DNA of 50,696 bases from Chryseobacterium limigenitum. Lineage in GTDB: Bacteria > Bacteroidota > Bacteroidia > Flavobacteriales > Weeksellaceae. Each line of letters opens with the position of its first letter. Position 1 is the stretch's first letter. The stretch covers positions 1-50,696 of the forward strand of contig NZ_FPKW01000026.1 of the NCBI RefSeq assembly GCF_900114875.1, written 5' to 3'. Below, in pieces: positions 15,276 through 24,354 of this stretch. The position numbers and the translations under genes were made by a program. Below the pieces are notes generated by a model. It had not been told where the DNA came from and searched no databases. It was given only the letters and a program-made list of their open reading frames with translations.

Positions 15276-17120
15276 GTGAAAATTGATAATAAAAGAAAAT
15301 ACCTAAGTTTTCTAAAATTCAAAAGAGATTTTCAAAAATACGGGCTTGAAAAAGTAAGAAGTTATGAGCTGATTCTTCATTGGTTAAATAACAGGTTAAG
15401 CCGTAGTCAGTTTCTTGTTCTTTCGGGTATTATTGTAGGATGCAGTGCCGGTTTGGCGGGGGTTATACTGAAAACTCTTGTTCATCATATTCATAATTTT
15501 ATCACGACTAAAGTTCATTTTGAATATCAGATTTTATTCTACATCATTTTTCCTTTTTTAGGAATTGTTCTTACGACAAGCATTGTTCTTACGTTGTTTA
15601 AAGGTCAGGACAGAAAAGGAATTGGTGCCATTTTATACGAAATTGCTCAGAATTCAAGTATCGTTTCTTCTGTTAAAATGTATTCTCAAATCGTTCAGAG
15701 CGCCATTACAGTCGGGCTTGGAGGTTCTGCAGGGTTGGAAAGTCCAATTGCAGTTACCGGAGCTGCAATCGGGTCTAATTTTGCTCAAACCTATCGTTTA
15801 AGCTATAAAGAGCGAACTTTATTGTTGGCTGCGGGAGCAACAGCAGGTATTGCATCGGCTTTCAATGCTCCGATTGCGGGAATCATGTTTGCATTTGAAA
15901 TTTTATTGACGGGAGTTGTCTTCACAGATTTTATTCCTTTGGTCGTTGCAGCGGTTTGCGGAAGTCTTTTATCAAGAATTTTACTTCAGGAAGATATTCT
16001 TTTCAGATTTTATACCAGAGAACCTTTTAATTATAAAAACGTTCCTTATTACCTTATTTTAGGGATTGCAACGGGATTGTACGCGCGATATTTTGTAATT
16101 GTATCTCAAAAAGTTGAACATTTCATAAAAGGTCTAAACATGTCTCGTTTGCGAAAAGCTATGTTTGGCGGGGCAGTTTTGTCATTGCTCTGCGTACTTT
16201 TTCCGCCTTTATTTGGGGAAGGATATGATACGGTAAAGGCTTTTACGAATGGAAGTACAAATTTAATAATAGAAAACAGCTTTTTCAGATATTTTGAAAT
16301 TAAGGAATGGACGGTCATTATATTTTTAGTGTTGGTATGTCTGTTAAAGGCTTTTGCAACGTCTTTTACCATTTTTAGTGGGGGTAATGGCGGTAATTTT
16401 GCCCCTTCACTTTTTGCAGGAGGTACAGTTGGATATTTGTTTGCTTTGATCTGCCAGCATCTCGGATTTTCGGATGTTCCGGTAACCAATCTTGTTCTTG
16501 TAGGAATGGCGGGTGCAATGAGCGGCGTATTATATGCACCGCTTACGGCCATATTTCTAATTGCAGAATCGAGTTTTGGGTATGATCTTTTTATTCCTTT
16601 AATGATCGTTTCTATCATGTCATACCTCATCGCCAAATGGTTTTCTCCCATTTCTCCTGAATTAAAATCATTAGCAGACCAGGGGAAAATTTTCACAAAT
16701 AAGCATGATAAAAATTTATTATTTTCATTAAAAACAGAAGATTTTATCGACAGGTTTTCAGAAACAGTGAATGAAAATGCTTCAATAGCAGATTTATTTG
16801 AGCTCGTAAAAGACGGGACTAAAAATATTTTCGGAGTTGTTGATGATGCTAAAACATTACGCGGAATCCTTACAATAGATGATGTACGCCCGTTTTTGTT
16901 TTCAGATACAGATACTTCGGCAAGTATTATTAAAATCATGAAAGCTCCTCCGGCCATTATTCATCAGGAGAATAAACCTTTAGAGATTCTTCAGATATTT
17001 GATGATACCGGTGTCTGGAATCTTCCCGTTGTGGATCAAAATAATAAATTTGTAGGATTTATTTCAAAATCTTCTATATTGATGAGCTACAGACAGCTGT
17101 TGAAAGACTATTCAGATTAA
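15276..17120 (+). CDS. ClC-type chloride channel/antiporter with C-terminal CBS pair
   Basis: 614 residues. Roughly residues 40-460 hold the membrane ClC fold. Conserved loops are AGLESPIAVTG with the gating Glu155, and GGNGGNFAPSLFAGG (the GxFxP loop). An internal Glu in FAFEILLTG fits the proton pathway of exchangers, so an H+/Cl- antiporter is somewhat more likely than a channel. From about residue 485 there are two CBS motifs, which usually bind adenine nucleotides. The first residue is encoded by GTG; a 9-codon frame from 15250 ends at a TGA that overlaps it. The gene is divergent from marR and is followed by a terminator. Confidence 0.92.
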   Translation: MKIDNKRKYLSFLKFKRDFQKYGLEKVRSYELILHWLNNRLSRSQFLVLSGIIVGCSAGLAGVILKTLVHHIHNFITTKVHFEYQILFYIIFPFLGIVLTTSIVLTLFKGQDRKGIGAILYEIAQNSSIVSSVKMYSQIVQSAITVGLGGSAGLESPIAVTGAAIGSNFAQTYRLSYKERTLLLAAGATAGIASAFNAPIAGIMFAFEILLTGVVFTDFIPLVVAAVCGSLLSRILLQEDILFRFYTREPFNYKNVPYYLILGIATGLYARYFVIVSQKVEHFIKGLNMSRLRKAMFGGAVLSLLCVLFPPLFGEGYDTVKAFTNGSTNLIIENSFFRYFEIKEWTVIIFLVLVCLLKAFATSFTIFSGGNGGNFAPSLFAGGTVGYLFALICQHLGFSDVPVTNLVLVGMAGAMSGVLYAPLTAIFLIAESSFGYDLFIPLMIVSIMSYLIAKWFSPISPELKSLADQGKIFTNKHDKNLLFSLKTEDFIDRFSETVNENASIADLFELVKDGTKNIFGVVDDAKTLRGILTIDDVRPFLFSDTDTSASIIKIMKAPPAIIHQENKPLEILQIFDDTGVWNLPVVDQNNKFVGFISKSSILMSYRQLLKDYSD

Positions 17121-17632
17121 TAGTATTGATTTTTTATGAGAAAGATTGAATATGCAGAATAGTTTATTTTGCATATTGATTTTAGCTGCGACTAATCATA
17201 AAAAAAACAGAGGCTTGGGATCACCTCTGTTTACACAAAAAACACAAACACAAAGTATGAGTGTGTAACACTACTCTTTGATTTTATAAAAACTACAAAT
17301 AGATATTTGCAGATACTTTTTAACTATTTTAAAATAAAGCAGAGGGAAAGAGAATAAAGAACCAAAAGACATAAAACTACCCCCTGCTTTGTAATGGTAA
17401 ATGTTGATTTTTATATTTCAAATATATTTTGTTTTCTCTGAAAAAGCAGTACTGCATATTTACTTCGATTTTTAAGTTTTTGATAATTAGATTGTTGTTA
17501 AGCTTGGAGTAGTAGAAATGTAGTAGAATATTATATTTTTTTTGAAGAAATAAATATGAAAGTTTAGTTACATATCCTTCATAAAAAGAAAATCCCGAGA
17601 TTATTGACATCATAACATATAAAAAGCAGAGA
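17121..17632. other. Intergenic region, ClC gene to MFS gene
   Basis: 512 bases between convergent genes. It contains the two terminators listed here and A-rich text in between. A 78-codon minus-strand frame (17377-17613) is rich in Tyr/Lys/Leu and shows no recognisable motif; I regard it as chance. Confidence 0.6.
17205..17235 (+). terminator. Terminator after the ClC gene
   Basis: The stem AAACAGAGG/CCTCTGTTT with a 10-base loop lies about 85 bases after the ClC stop. The downstream tail is A-rich rather than a clean T run on the plus strand, so efficiency is uncertain. Confidence 0.6.
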
Positions 17633-17650
17633 TCAATTCTCTGCTTTTTC
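17621..17650 (-). terminator. Terminator overlapping the MFS stop codon
   Basis: AAAAAGCAGAGA pairs with TCTCTGCTTTTT around a short loop that holds most of the stop region of the MFS gene (stop at 17633-17635). The last codons of the gene therefore form one stem arm. Confidence 0.82.
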
Positions 17651-18841
17651 TTTTTTCAACGTATGACTCATCAAAAGGATAATGCCGAAAAGTAAAGCGG
17701 CAATAATGAGATATCGCCAACCCAGATCTTTTTGTTCGTTCACGTGTCCGCTTACAGAAATAATAAAGCTTGTAAGGGAGGTGATGATATAAACCAATCC
17801 ACCCATTAATCCGCCTGCTGTTCCCGCATTTTTAGGAAAATACAACATACTTGTAGTGAAAAATGAGGTAAATAAAATTCCTGAACAAATATGGATGAAA
17901 AATGCAAAAGGAATCGTAATGTAAAGACTTTCTGCAAAGTAGCTAACTGCAATTAAACTGGCAATCAAAATTAATTGTATGATAACAGGCTGTAAAATAC
18001 GGGATTTAAAGCCCAGTCCAATTCTCTTTTTTCCGATAAAACCGCCAATCATCCATGAGAATCCTAAAATCAAGGTACAATATCCAATCACAACGGGCGT
18101 GAAATGAAAAGTATTTTCAATGATAAAAGGCCCTGTAATATTAAACAACATCACAATTGAATAACTTAATCCCAAAATAAAGATTCCCAACATAAAAATG
18201 CGGTTCTTCAACATCATTTGATAGAGTTTGATGTTTTCTGAAAAACTGACTTTCTTCTTTTCCGGAAGACTTTCACCACTAAAGAATAATTCAAAAAGAA
18301 ATATGGCTCCTGCATAAAAAGCCAGAAAATAAAAATTAGCATGCCAGTTAAATAATTTCTCAAGATAGCCGCCGAGAAATGGCGCCAAGATAGGTCCGCA
18401 AGACCAGACAATAGTAAAATAACTTAAATAATGTTTCACTTTTTCCGCATCATAAATATCCACGAAAATAGCACGGGTCGCAACTACCAGAACAGAAACG
18501 GCCGCGCCCTGAAGAATTCGGAGTAAGCATATCAATAAAATACTATCCGTCATCGTAATCAAAATACTGCTGATGATCAAAAATAACAAGGCTACTAATT
18601 TAGGTCGGTAACGTCCGATATTATCCAGAATATTTCCTACAAATAACTGGCAGATCCCATAACTAAGCAAATAAGATGTTAATGTGATTTGGATATCTTT
18701 TTCCGAAACCTGCATTCCTTTGGCCATTGATGGAAATGAGGGCAAATAAATATCCGTCACGAACCCCGAAAGCGGGATTGATATAAAGGCCATTATCGTA
18801 ACTAATCTGATGCGTTTTTCAGATGCTTCTTTCAACAACAT
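17633..18841 (-). CDS. MFS drug-efflux transporter, Bcr/CflA type
   Basis: 402 residues with about twelve hydrophobic segments. The motif FVTDIYLPSFPSMAKGM in helix 1 is the Bcr/CflA and DHA1 signature; DNIGRYRPKL is the loop 2-3 motif A (G-x-x-x-D-x-x-G-R), and VATRAIFVDIYDAEKVKHYLSY follows helix 4. Such transporters export drugs or metabolites such as bicyclomycin or cysteine using the proton gradient; the substrate here is not predictable. An AraC regulator gene lies 90 bases upstream on the same strand and probably controls it. The final codons form one arm of the terminator hairpin. Confidence 0.9.
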   Translation of the reverse strand: MLLKEASEKRIRLVTIMAFISIPLSGFVTDIYLPSFPSMAKGMQVSEKDIQITLTSYLLSYGICQLFVGNILDNIGRYRPKLVALLFLIISSILITMTDSILLICLLRILQGAAVSVLVVATRAIFVDIYDAEKVKHYLSYFTIVWSCGPILAPFLGGYLEKLFNWHANFYFLAFYAGAIFLFELFFSGESLPEKKKVSFSENIKLYQMMLKNRIFMLGIFILGLSYSIVMLFNITGPFIIENTFHFTPVVIGYCTLILGFSWMIGGFIGKKRIGLGFKSRILQPVIIQLILIASLIAVSYFAESLYITIPFAFFIHICSGILFTSFFTTSMLYFPKNAGTAGGLMGGLVYIITSLTSFIISVSGHVNEQKDLGWRYLIIAALLFGIILLMSHTLKKEKAEN

Positions 18842-18931
18842 GTTTATTCATTTTTTAACGATACAAAAATAGAGAAAGTATCATAAATATGAATTTTAAA
18901 AGACAAAGTAAAAATTACAAAATTCAAAGAA

Positions 18932-19846
18932 TTAAACCGTGCTCTTAAATTTAAGCGGAGAAGTATTAGCGTGTTTTTTAAAGAAGTTATTGAAATGAGA
19001 TGGCTCATCAAATCCCAGTGTATATCCAATTTCAGAAATATCCCAGTTGGTGTATTTTAGTAGATTCTTAGATTCCTCAAACATTCTTTCTTTGATGATT
19101 TGAGTGGTCGTAAGATTCGCTACCGATTTTACAGAAGAATTTAAATGATTTACATGCACATTAAGTTGTTCTGCAAAGTCTGAAGCCGTTTTTAAAGTAA
19201 GCGGATAAGCCGGAGAATCCAACGGAAACTGCTTGTTGAGAAGTTCATCAAACAATCGGTATAATCTAATGTTAGCGGGAAGTTCATTAGGGTCAATATC
19301 TTCCACACGGTTTTCTAAAGCGAGATGTAGAACCGATGCTAAATGGTTTTTAATACTGTTGCACCGAAACGGGTAGGAAGAGTTGTTGAGCTTATACATC
19401 TGCTCAAAATAAACGGTGACAAGCTGTGTTTGTTCCTCCGTTAGAAAAACAATCGGCATACTCCATTCTTTAAATATTGATGTCTTCCTGAATAATTTAA
19501 ATTCCGAATTACCATTAAAAAACTCCTGATTAAACAGACAGAAATAGCCTTCCTGAAGGTCTCCGTCACATTCCCAAGAATAAGGAATATTGGGAGAAGG
19601 GAAAAATAGGGCAGGGCGGTCAATATATAATTGTTGCTGCCCGTACTGAAAAGTTCCTTTGCCGATAATAAAACTGATTTTGTAATAATCACGACGGTTA
19701 TAAGGACTTTTGAAACTGCAATACTTTCGCATAGAAATATTGAAATGAGATTTTCCTGTTTCAAAATCATCAGTATCAAACATTTTATGTTTGTTTTCTC
19801 TGATCCGTTTGTAGTAATCTGCTATAGTTTCTAATTGATCGCTCAT
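18932..19846 (-). CDS. AraC-family transcriptional regulator
   Basis: 304 residues. The N-terminal cupin-like sensing part contains PYNRRDYYKISFIIGKG, and the C-terminal 100 residues are two HTH motifs, FAEQLNVHVNHLNSSVKSV and the second in EIGYTLGFDEPSHFNNFFKKHANTSP, the AraC signature. The effector is unknown. It is likely to control the MFS gene 90 bases downstream. A second regulator in this window (38056-38994) shares the PYNRRxYYKISxIxGK segment and the same layout, so both belong to one subfamily. Confidence 0.92.
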   Translation of the reverse strand: MSDQLETIADYYKRIRENKHKMFDTDDFETGKSHFNISMRKYCSFKSPYNRRDYYKISFIIGKGTFQYGQQQLYIDRPALFFPSPNIPYSWECDGDLQEGYFCLFNQEFFNGNSEFKLFRKTSIFKEWSMPIVFLTEEQTQLVTVYFEQMYKLNNSSYPFRCNSIKNHLASVLHLALENRVEDIDPNELPANIRLYRLFDELLNKQFPLDSPAYPLTLKTASDFAEQLNVHVNHLNSSVKSVANLTTTQIIKERMFEESKNLLKYTNWDISEIGYTLGFDEPSHFNNFFKKHANTSPLKFKSTV

Positions 19847-19953
19847 AATACAAAATTATAAAAATCAAATATAAGGAATGAAAGTTGATTTTTAAATTAT
19901 TTTCAATGAAATCAATTTTTAATTTGATGATATATAAAAGCTAGCTGAATTTT

Positions 19954-20152
19954 TTAACCACAAAAGGCACAAAAATTTTTATTTAATCACTTTAGAGTAC
20001 TTAAGTTTTAAAAGCTAAATAGGTAGAAAATAATAAAGCTCACATAAGAACAAAATCAAAGATTTTCAAAAAACTTAAGTGTCCTTTTTAACGATATAAC
20101 TTTTAACTTTAAATAGCTTAAGTGTTTAAACTTTTGTCTCTTTTGTGGTTAA
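19954..20152. repeat. Long palindromic intergenic repeat, copy 1
   Basis: The left arm TTAACCACAAAAGGCACAAA and its near-complement at 20132-20152 (19 of 21 positions) enclose about 157 bases. Internal text around 20052-20095 (AAAATCAAAGATTTTCAAAA, then ACTTAAGTG) resembles the interior of copy 2 at 24003. The right arm touches the SNF2 stop codon, so it may also affect mRNA ends. It looks like a non-coding mobile palindrome (MITE/REP-like). It fills most of the 307-base gap 19847-20153. Confidence 0.75.
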
Positions 20153-20153
20153 A

Positions 20154-23100
20154 TTACTCCAAGATTTCCAGAAGATCACTTTTACTCAAACTTTGTAATT
20201 TTGATTCACTTGTTTTTATTAATCCTTGGGCAAGTTTGTTTTTTTTCTTTTGGAGATTTAAGATTTTTTCTTCAACAGTATCAGAGCAGATCAGTCGAAC
20301 GGCAATCACATTTTTTGTTTGTCCGATTCTGTAACTTCTGTCGATGGCCTGATTTTCCGAAGCGGGATTCCACCAAGGATCTACGAGATAAACATAATCT
20401 GCTTTGGTAAGGTTAAGACCTACACCACCTGCTTTTAAACTGATTAAAAACACACGGATATTTTCATCGGTCTGAAAATTATTAACCTTAGTTCCACGAT
20501 CTTTAGTTTGGCCTGTCAGATATTCAAAGGGGATATTTTTCTTTTCTAATTCTGTTTTAATCAAATCAAGCATGCCTACAAACTGAGAAAAGACTAGAAT
20601 TTTATGTTCTTTGGATTTATTTTCGATCTGCTCGGTCAGAATCTCTATTTTCACGGCATTATCACCGGAATGACCCTCTTTTAGCAAAGCCGGAGAATTG
20701 CAAATTTGTCTAAGTTTGGTTAATCCGGTCAAAACGTGCATACTGTTTTTAAGCGTTTCATCATCGGTAGATGCGGAAATAAATTCACGAAGTTCGCGCT
20801 CGTAGGTGTCGTAGATTTTGCGCTGTTCTGCATTCATTTCGCAGTAGATGACCATTTCGGTTTTCTCGGGAAGCTCTTTCGCGACTTGCTTTTTTGTTCT
20901 TCGGAGAATGAAAGGATTTATCTTTTGCTGAAGTTCTATACCTCTTTTGGTGTATTCAAATTTATCGATCGGGATCGCGTATGTATCTTTAAAATATTGT
21001 TTACTTCCCAATAATCCCGGACAGGCAAAGGAAAGTTGCCCGTACAGGTCAAAAGTATTGTTTTCAATGGGTGTTCCGGTTAATACGATCTTATTTCTCG
21101 ACTGTAAAAGACGGGAGGCTTTGTGTTTTTCAGAATTTGGGTTTTTGATAGCCTGTGATTCATCAAGGAAGATATAGTTGAAATGAAACGTTTTCAGAAA
21201 GCGAATGTCAGAAAGAAGCATTCCATAACTTATCAAAACCACTTCATATTGATGCATCAACTCGGTTGTTTTCTTCCGGTCGGCTCCATAATGAAGCAAA
21301 ACTTTGATGGAGGGCGCAAATTTTTCAATTTCTTCCTGCCAATTGAACAGCAAAGAAGTGGGAACAACAATCAAATTGGTCGTCGGCCCGTATTTTTCTC
21401 TTTGATGCAAGATAAAAGCGATAATCTGTATGGTTTTACCCAATCCCATATCGTCGGCAAGACATCCTCCAAAATTAAAGGTGTCAAGAAAGCCCAGCCA
21501 GTTCAGTCCATCCCGTTGATAATCTCTCAATTCTGCCTTTAATTCAACAGGAACAGCAATTTCAGGAATGTTTTTGGTTGTTGAAAAACGTTTTGAATAG
21601 GTAGTAATTTCTGCGTGTACCTCATCACTAAGAATTTCTTTTTCAAAGAGATTTGATATTTCTGTAAAATTGATTTTCGGAATCTTCAACAATTCTTCAT
21701 CAATATCTCCCACCTGAAAATATCGGGTGATTTTATTGATCCATTCATCAGGTAAAATACCTTGAGTACCATCATCAAGCTGAATAAACTTCGATTTGTT
21801 ACGAATCGCTCTGTGAACCTGTTTTAATGAAGCTTCTTTCTTGCCAAATTTTACGGCTAATTTAGCATTAAACCAATCGACACCGCTGGTAATTAGGATG
21901 TTTACTTTAGCTTTATTTGGGTTTAATTTATTGTTCTTTAATTCATTGAATCCTAGAATGGTTATTTTTTCATTTCTCCACGCTTCAAAGGCTTCCAGAA
22001 ACCAATTTTCATCTAAAAATTTATCTTTATGGAGGTAGAAATATTCTGGCCCGTCCATTTGTTCTTCAAATTCAGGATGTTGCTGCATGATGATGGAAGC
22101 TAAACGGTCTTCCTCATGATGGTTTCGTTCTATAGTGAACTGGTTTCCGTTCTGATCGGTATCAAATAACTGTTTTCGAGAATAAACGATAACCTCAACC
22201 GAGCCATATTTCATAACAGGTGTTATGGATACGAAATTTCCTTTTTGCTGAAGATAAATAATGCGTTCAGTTTTAAAATCTTTCTCGGCTAATTCCACCG
22301 GAGTTGCCTGACGAATATAGCTGTAATTGATATGGATATACTGTTCTAACGAAGATAAAACGGTCTGCAGAAATTCGTCATATTTTGATGCATGAAGGAT
22401 TAATATTTCGTTGTTTGATTTGAAAAACTTAATCACACGAAGCATATCAGGATTATCAACCAAACTCAGCGTATTTTGAAAATAAACAAAATAGTCGTTT
22501 CGGATCACTACATTTTTAAAGGGAAGTGAAATGTCATTGAATAAAAGCTCACCCGTAATTTCGTAAAAAGGATCTTTCTTGAAAACGGTAAGCTGTATCT
22601 CTGATTTTAATACATTTAAATGAACCGGAACTAACGATTTTGAAGAAATGGTTTCAGAAACATTGTGATCGTGATAATAAACATCCAAGTCCAAAGGATT
22701 CTGAACGATCAGCTTCAAAGCCTGTAATTCTGCCGCACTTTTCTCTTCGCTATACTTATTTTGAAAGGTAAGAATGGCGGTATAAAATTTGATCTCTGCC
22801 GGCTGTTCTGCTTTCCAGATCAGTTGCATGGGATCAATGGTTGTAATCGGGTTTTTGACTTTTCCTGTTTGGGTAATATCAGCTTCCATCAATGAAAAAT
22901 TCAGTTGATTATAAAAGCGGTGTTTCCCAATGACTAATATTTGCCTTTTATCGGTATTTTGAACGGCTAATTCATCTAATATTGAGACACGTTGAGGAAG
23001 CAGATCTTGTTTAAAAACCTGTTCGTCTATTTGAATCAGCTCTTTTATTTTAGGCTGAATATCCAGTTTTCCATCGGTATATTCAATGTTAAAATAAGCG

Positions 23101-23495
23101 TCCAAATTTGTTTCATTCTCTAATCCAAAACCTTTGGCGACTAACATCAATGATCTTTGTCTTAAGTTATGATCAAAAAAGATTCGGAAGTTTTTCTGCT
23201 CCAGAATTGAGTGGATGATTTCGGCCTGATGCTCGCAAAGTTTACTGGTTTCATTGTCGCATGAACAAGCGGTGATCAACGAAGTTCCAACCTGACTTAC
23301 GGAAACGTTGGGGAAATCAATGACTGAAGTTGATTTTGTAAACACTCCGGCGTTGCATTCCAAAGCGATAGGGTAGATGTCCCGGAAATCTTTATTTTCT
23401 ATAAAATTTGCCGTTTGGGTATGCTTCAAAAGTTCATATATAGAAAGTGTACTGATGTTCGTATTCGGTAAAATATATTCCTTTGGCAGCTCCAT
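20154..23495 (-). CDS. SNF2-family DEAD/DEAH-box helicase-like ATPase
   Basis: 1113 residues from ATG 23495 (the frame also opens at a TTG 15 bases upstream). Near residue 80 is a SWIM-type zinc motif (CSCDNETSKLCEHQ). A long beta-rich middle follows. The Swi2/Snf2 ATPase begins near residue 660: DDMGLGKTIQIIAF is the Walker A, LDESQAIKNP is the DEXQ box, LTGTPIEN is motif III, and QAIDRSYRIGQTKNV is motif VI. It is a DNA-translocating ATPase, probably in transcription or repair, the role of most bacterial HepA/SNF2 proteins. It is transcribed alone, divergent from the H1-like gene. Confidence 0.93.
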   Translation of the reverse strand: MELPKEYILPNTNISTLSIYELLKHTQTANFIENKDFRDIYPIALECNAGVFTKSTSVIDFPNVSVSQVGTSLITACSCDNETSKLCEHQAEIIHSILEQKNFRIFFDHNLRQRSLMLVAKGFGLENETNLDAYFNIEYTDGKLDIQPKIKELIQIDEQVFKQDLLPQRVSILDELAVQNTDKRQILVIGKHRFYNQLNFSLMEADITQTGKVKNPITTIDPMQLIWKAEQPAEIKFYTAILTFQNKYSEEKSAAELQALKLIVQNPLDLDVYYHDHNVSETISSKSLVPVHLNVLKSEIQLTVFKKDPFYEITGELLFNDISLPFKNVVIRNDYFVYFQNTLSLVDNPDMLRVIKFFKSNNEILILHASKYDEFLQTVLSSLEQYIHINYSYIRQATPVELAEKDFKTERIIYLQQKGNFVSITPVMKYGSVEVIVYSRKQLFDTDQNGNQFTIERNHHEEDRLASIIMQQHPEFEEQMDGPEYFYLHKDKFLDENWFLEAFEAWRNEKITILGFNELKNNKLNPNKAKVNILITSGVDWFNAKLAVKFGKKEASLKQVHRAIRNKSKFIQLDDGTQGILPDEWINKITRYFQVGDIDEELLKIPKINFTEISNLFEKEILSDEVHAEITTYSKRFSTTKNIPEIAVPVELKAELRDYQRDGLNWLGFLDTFNFGGCLADDMGLGKTIQIIAFILHQREKYGPTTNLIVVPTSLLFNWQEEIEKFAPSIKVLLHYGADRKKTTELMHQYEVVLISYGMLLSDIRFLKTFHFNYIFLDESQAIKNPNSEKHKASRLLQSRNKIVLTGTPIENNTFDLYGQLSFACPGLLGSKQYFKDTYAIPIDKFEYTKRGIELQQKINPFILRRTKKQVAKELPEKTEMVIYCEMNAEQRKIYDTYERELREFISASTDDETLKNSMHVLTGLTKLRQICNSPALLKEGHSGDNAVKIEILTEQIENKSKEHKILVFSQFVGMLDLIKTELEKKNIPFEYLTGQTKDRGTKVNNFQTDENIRVFLISLKAGGVGLNLTKADYVYLVDPWWNPASENQAIDRSYRIGQTKNVIAVRLICSDTVEEKILNLQKKKNKLAQGLIKTSESKLQSLSKSDLLEILE

Positions 23496-23734
23496 GGGAC
23501 TTACGGACAAATAATTTAGTTATTTAGCGAATTTACATAAAACCGATAAAAGGTCTTCCCGAAAATCTGATTTTTATTTTAAATAAATCTGAATCTTACC
23601 TTACATTAGCTTTTGATAGGGGAAAAAAGGGACGAATTGACTTAAAATTTTTTATTTTCATTCCAAATTTTAATAATTCTTGATTTTTATTAAGTTTTTT
23701 TTGCCTTAACTATTGCGAAATCCACCATAAAACC

Positions 23735-23742
23735 TATATTTG
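23735..23742 (+). promoter_or_regulatory. Promoter of the H1-like gene
   Basis: TATATTTG is a perfect TAnnTTTG box, with TTG at 23713-23715 exactly 19 bases upstream. This is the best promoter in the window and supports expression of the small gene that follows. Confidence 0.85.
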
Positions 23743-23761
23743 CACCCTAAATTTTAAAATA

Positions 23762-23938
23762 ATGAAAGAACTAATTGAAAAAATCAACGCGGAATTTGAA
23801 GCATTCACTGCTGAAGCAAACCAACAAGCAGAAAAAGGAAACAAGGCTGCTGGAACTAGAGCTCGTAAATCAGCTTTAGAACTAAGCAAATTGTTCAAAG
23901 ATTTCAGAAAAGTTTCTGTTGAGGAATCAAAAAAATAA
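23762..23938 (+). CDS. Histone H1-like small basic protein
   Basis: 58 residues, short and easily missed. The sequence starts MKELIEKINAEFEAFTAEAN and continues with QQAEKGNKAAGTRARKSALE, a basic stretch with AGTRARKSALELSK, then FKDFRKVSVEESKK. This matches the Hc1-like proteins conserved in Bacteroidetes, which bind DNA and are thought to help organise the nucleoid. It has its own promoter 20 bases upstream and its own terminator, so it is a single-gene unit expressed independently of the SNF2 gene. The name is from recognition of the family; DNA binding is inferred. Confidence 0.85.
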   Translation: MKELIEKINAEFEAFTAEANQQAEKGNKAAGTRARKSALELSKLFKDFRKVSVEESKK

Positions 23939-23956
23939 TCGACCCAAAATCGATAT

Positions 23957-23987
23957 AAACCGGCTTCATTGAAGTCGGTTTTTTTTT
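23957..23987 (+). terminator. Terminator of the H1-like gene
   Basis: The stem AAACCGGCTTC with GAAGTCGGTTT (one G-T pair) around ATT, followed by a T run, starts 18 bases after the stop codon. Confidence 0.88.
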
Positions 23988-24002
23988 GTTTATAAATATG
24001 TT

Positions 24003-24176
24003 CAAACTTTTTATTCTAACCACAAAAGATACAAAAGCTAGTGTTTTATTTGAAAATAAGAGTTCTCAAAAGAATAAAAATCACTGATTTTTAAAACTTA
24101 TGTGCTCTTAATTTGTAGTTTATTGTTAAACTTAAAATAATGCTTTTGTATCTTTTGTGGTTAGAATAAAAGGTTT
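24003..24176. repeat. Long palindromic intergenic repeat, copy 2
   Basis: A perfect 26-bp inverted repeat (ATTCTAACCACAAAAGATAC and six further bases at 24013-24038, complement at 24142-24167) extends to about 35 bp per arm with one mismatch. The interior near 24078-24110 resembles copy 1. The rest of the gap 23939-24354 is AT-rich with no gene seen. Confidence 0.85.
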
Positions 24177-24354
24177 ACGTAAGTTCATTAATATTTAGTC
24201 AAAACCTTAATCTTCTTAACAACTTAATAAATCTTAATGGTTTAAAAAATTAAAGTTTAGATATCAATTATAAGATAAAAATCATTCTGTTTTTCTCTTT
24301 TATCCACCTCAGTTTCCCCCGAATTCCTTTATCTTTATCCCAATCAATGAAATT

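Noticed and set aside
16106..16957. 283-codon minus-strand frame inside the ClC gene
   Set aside because: It is antisense to a well-supported gene and shows no family signature; long antisense frames are common in such coding DNA.
17377..17613. 78-codon minus-strand frame between the ClC and MFS genes
   Set aside because: Composition is that of AT-rich noncoding DNA, no motif was recognised, and the frame lies between two convergent terminators.
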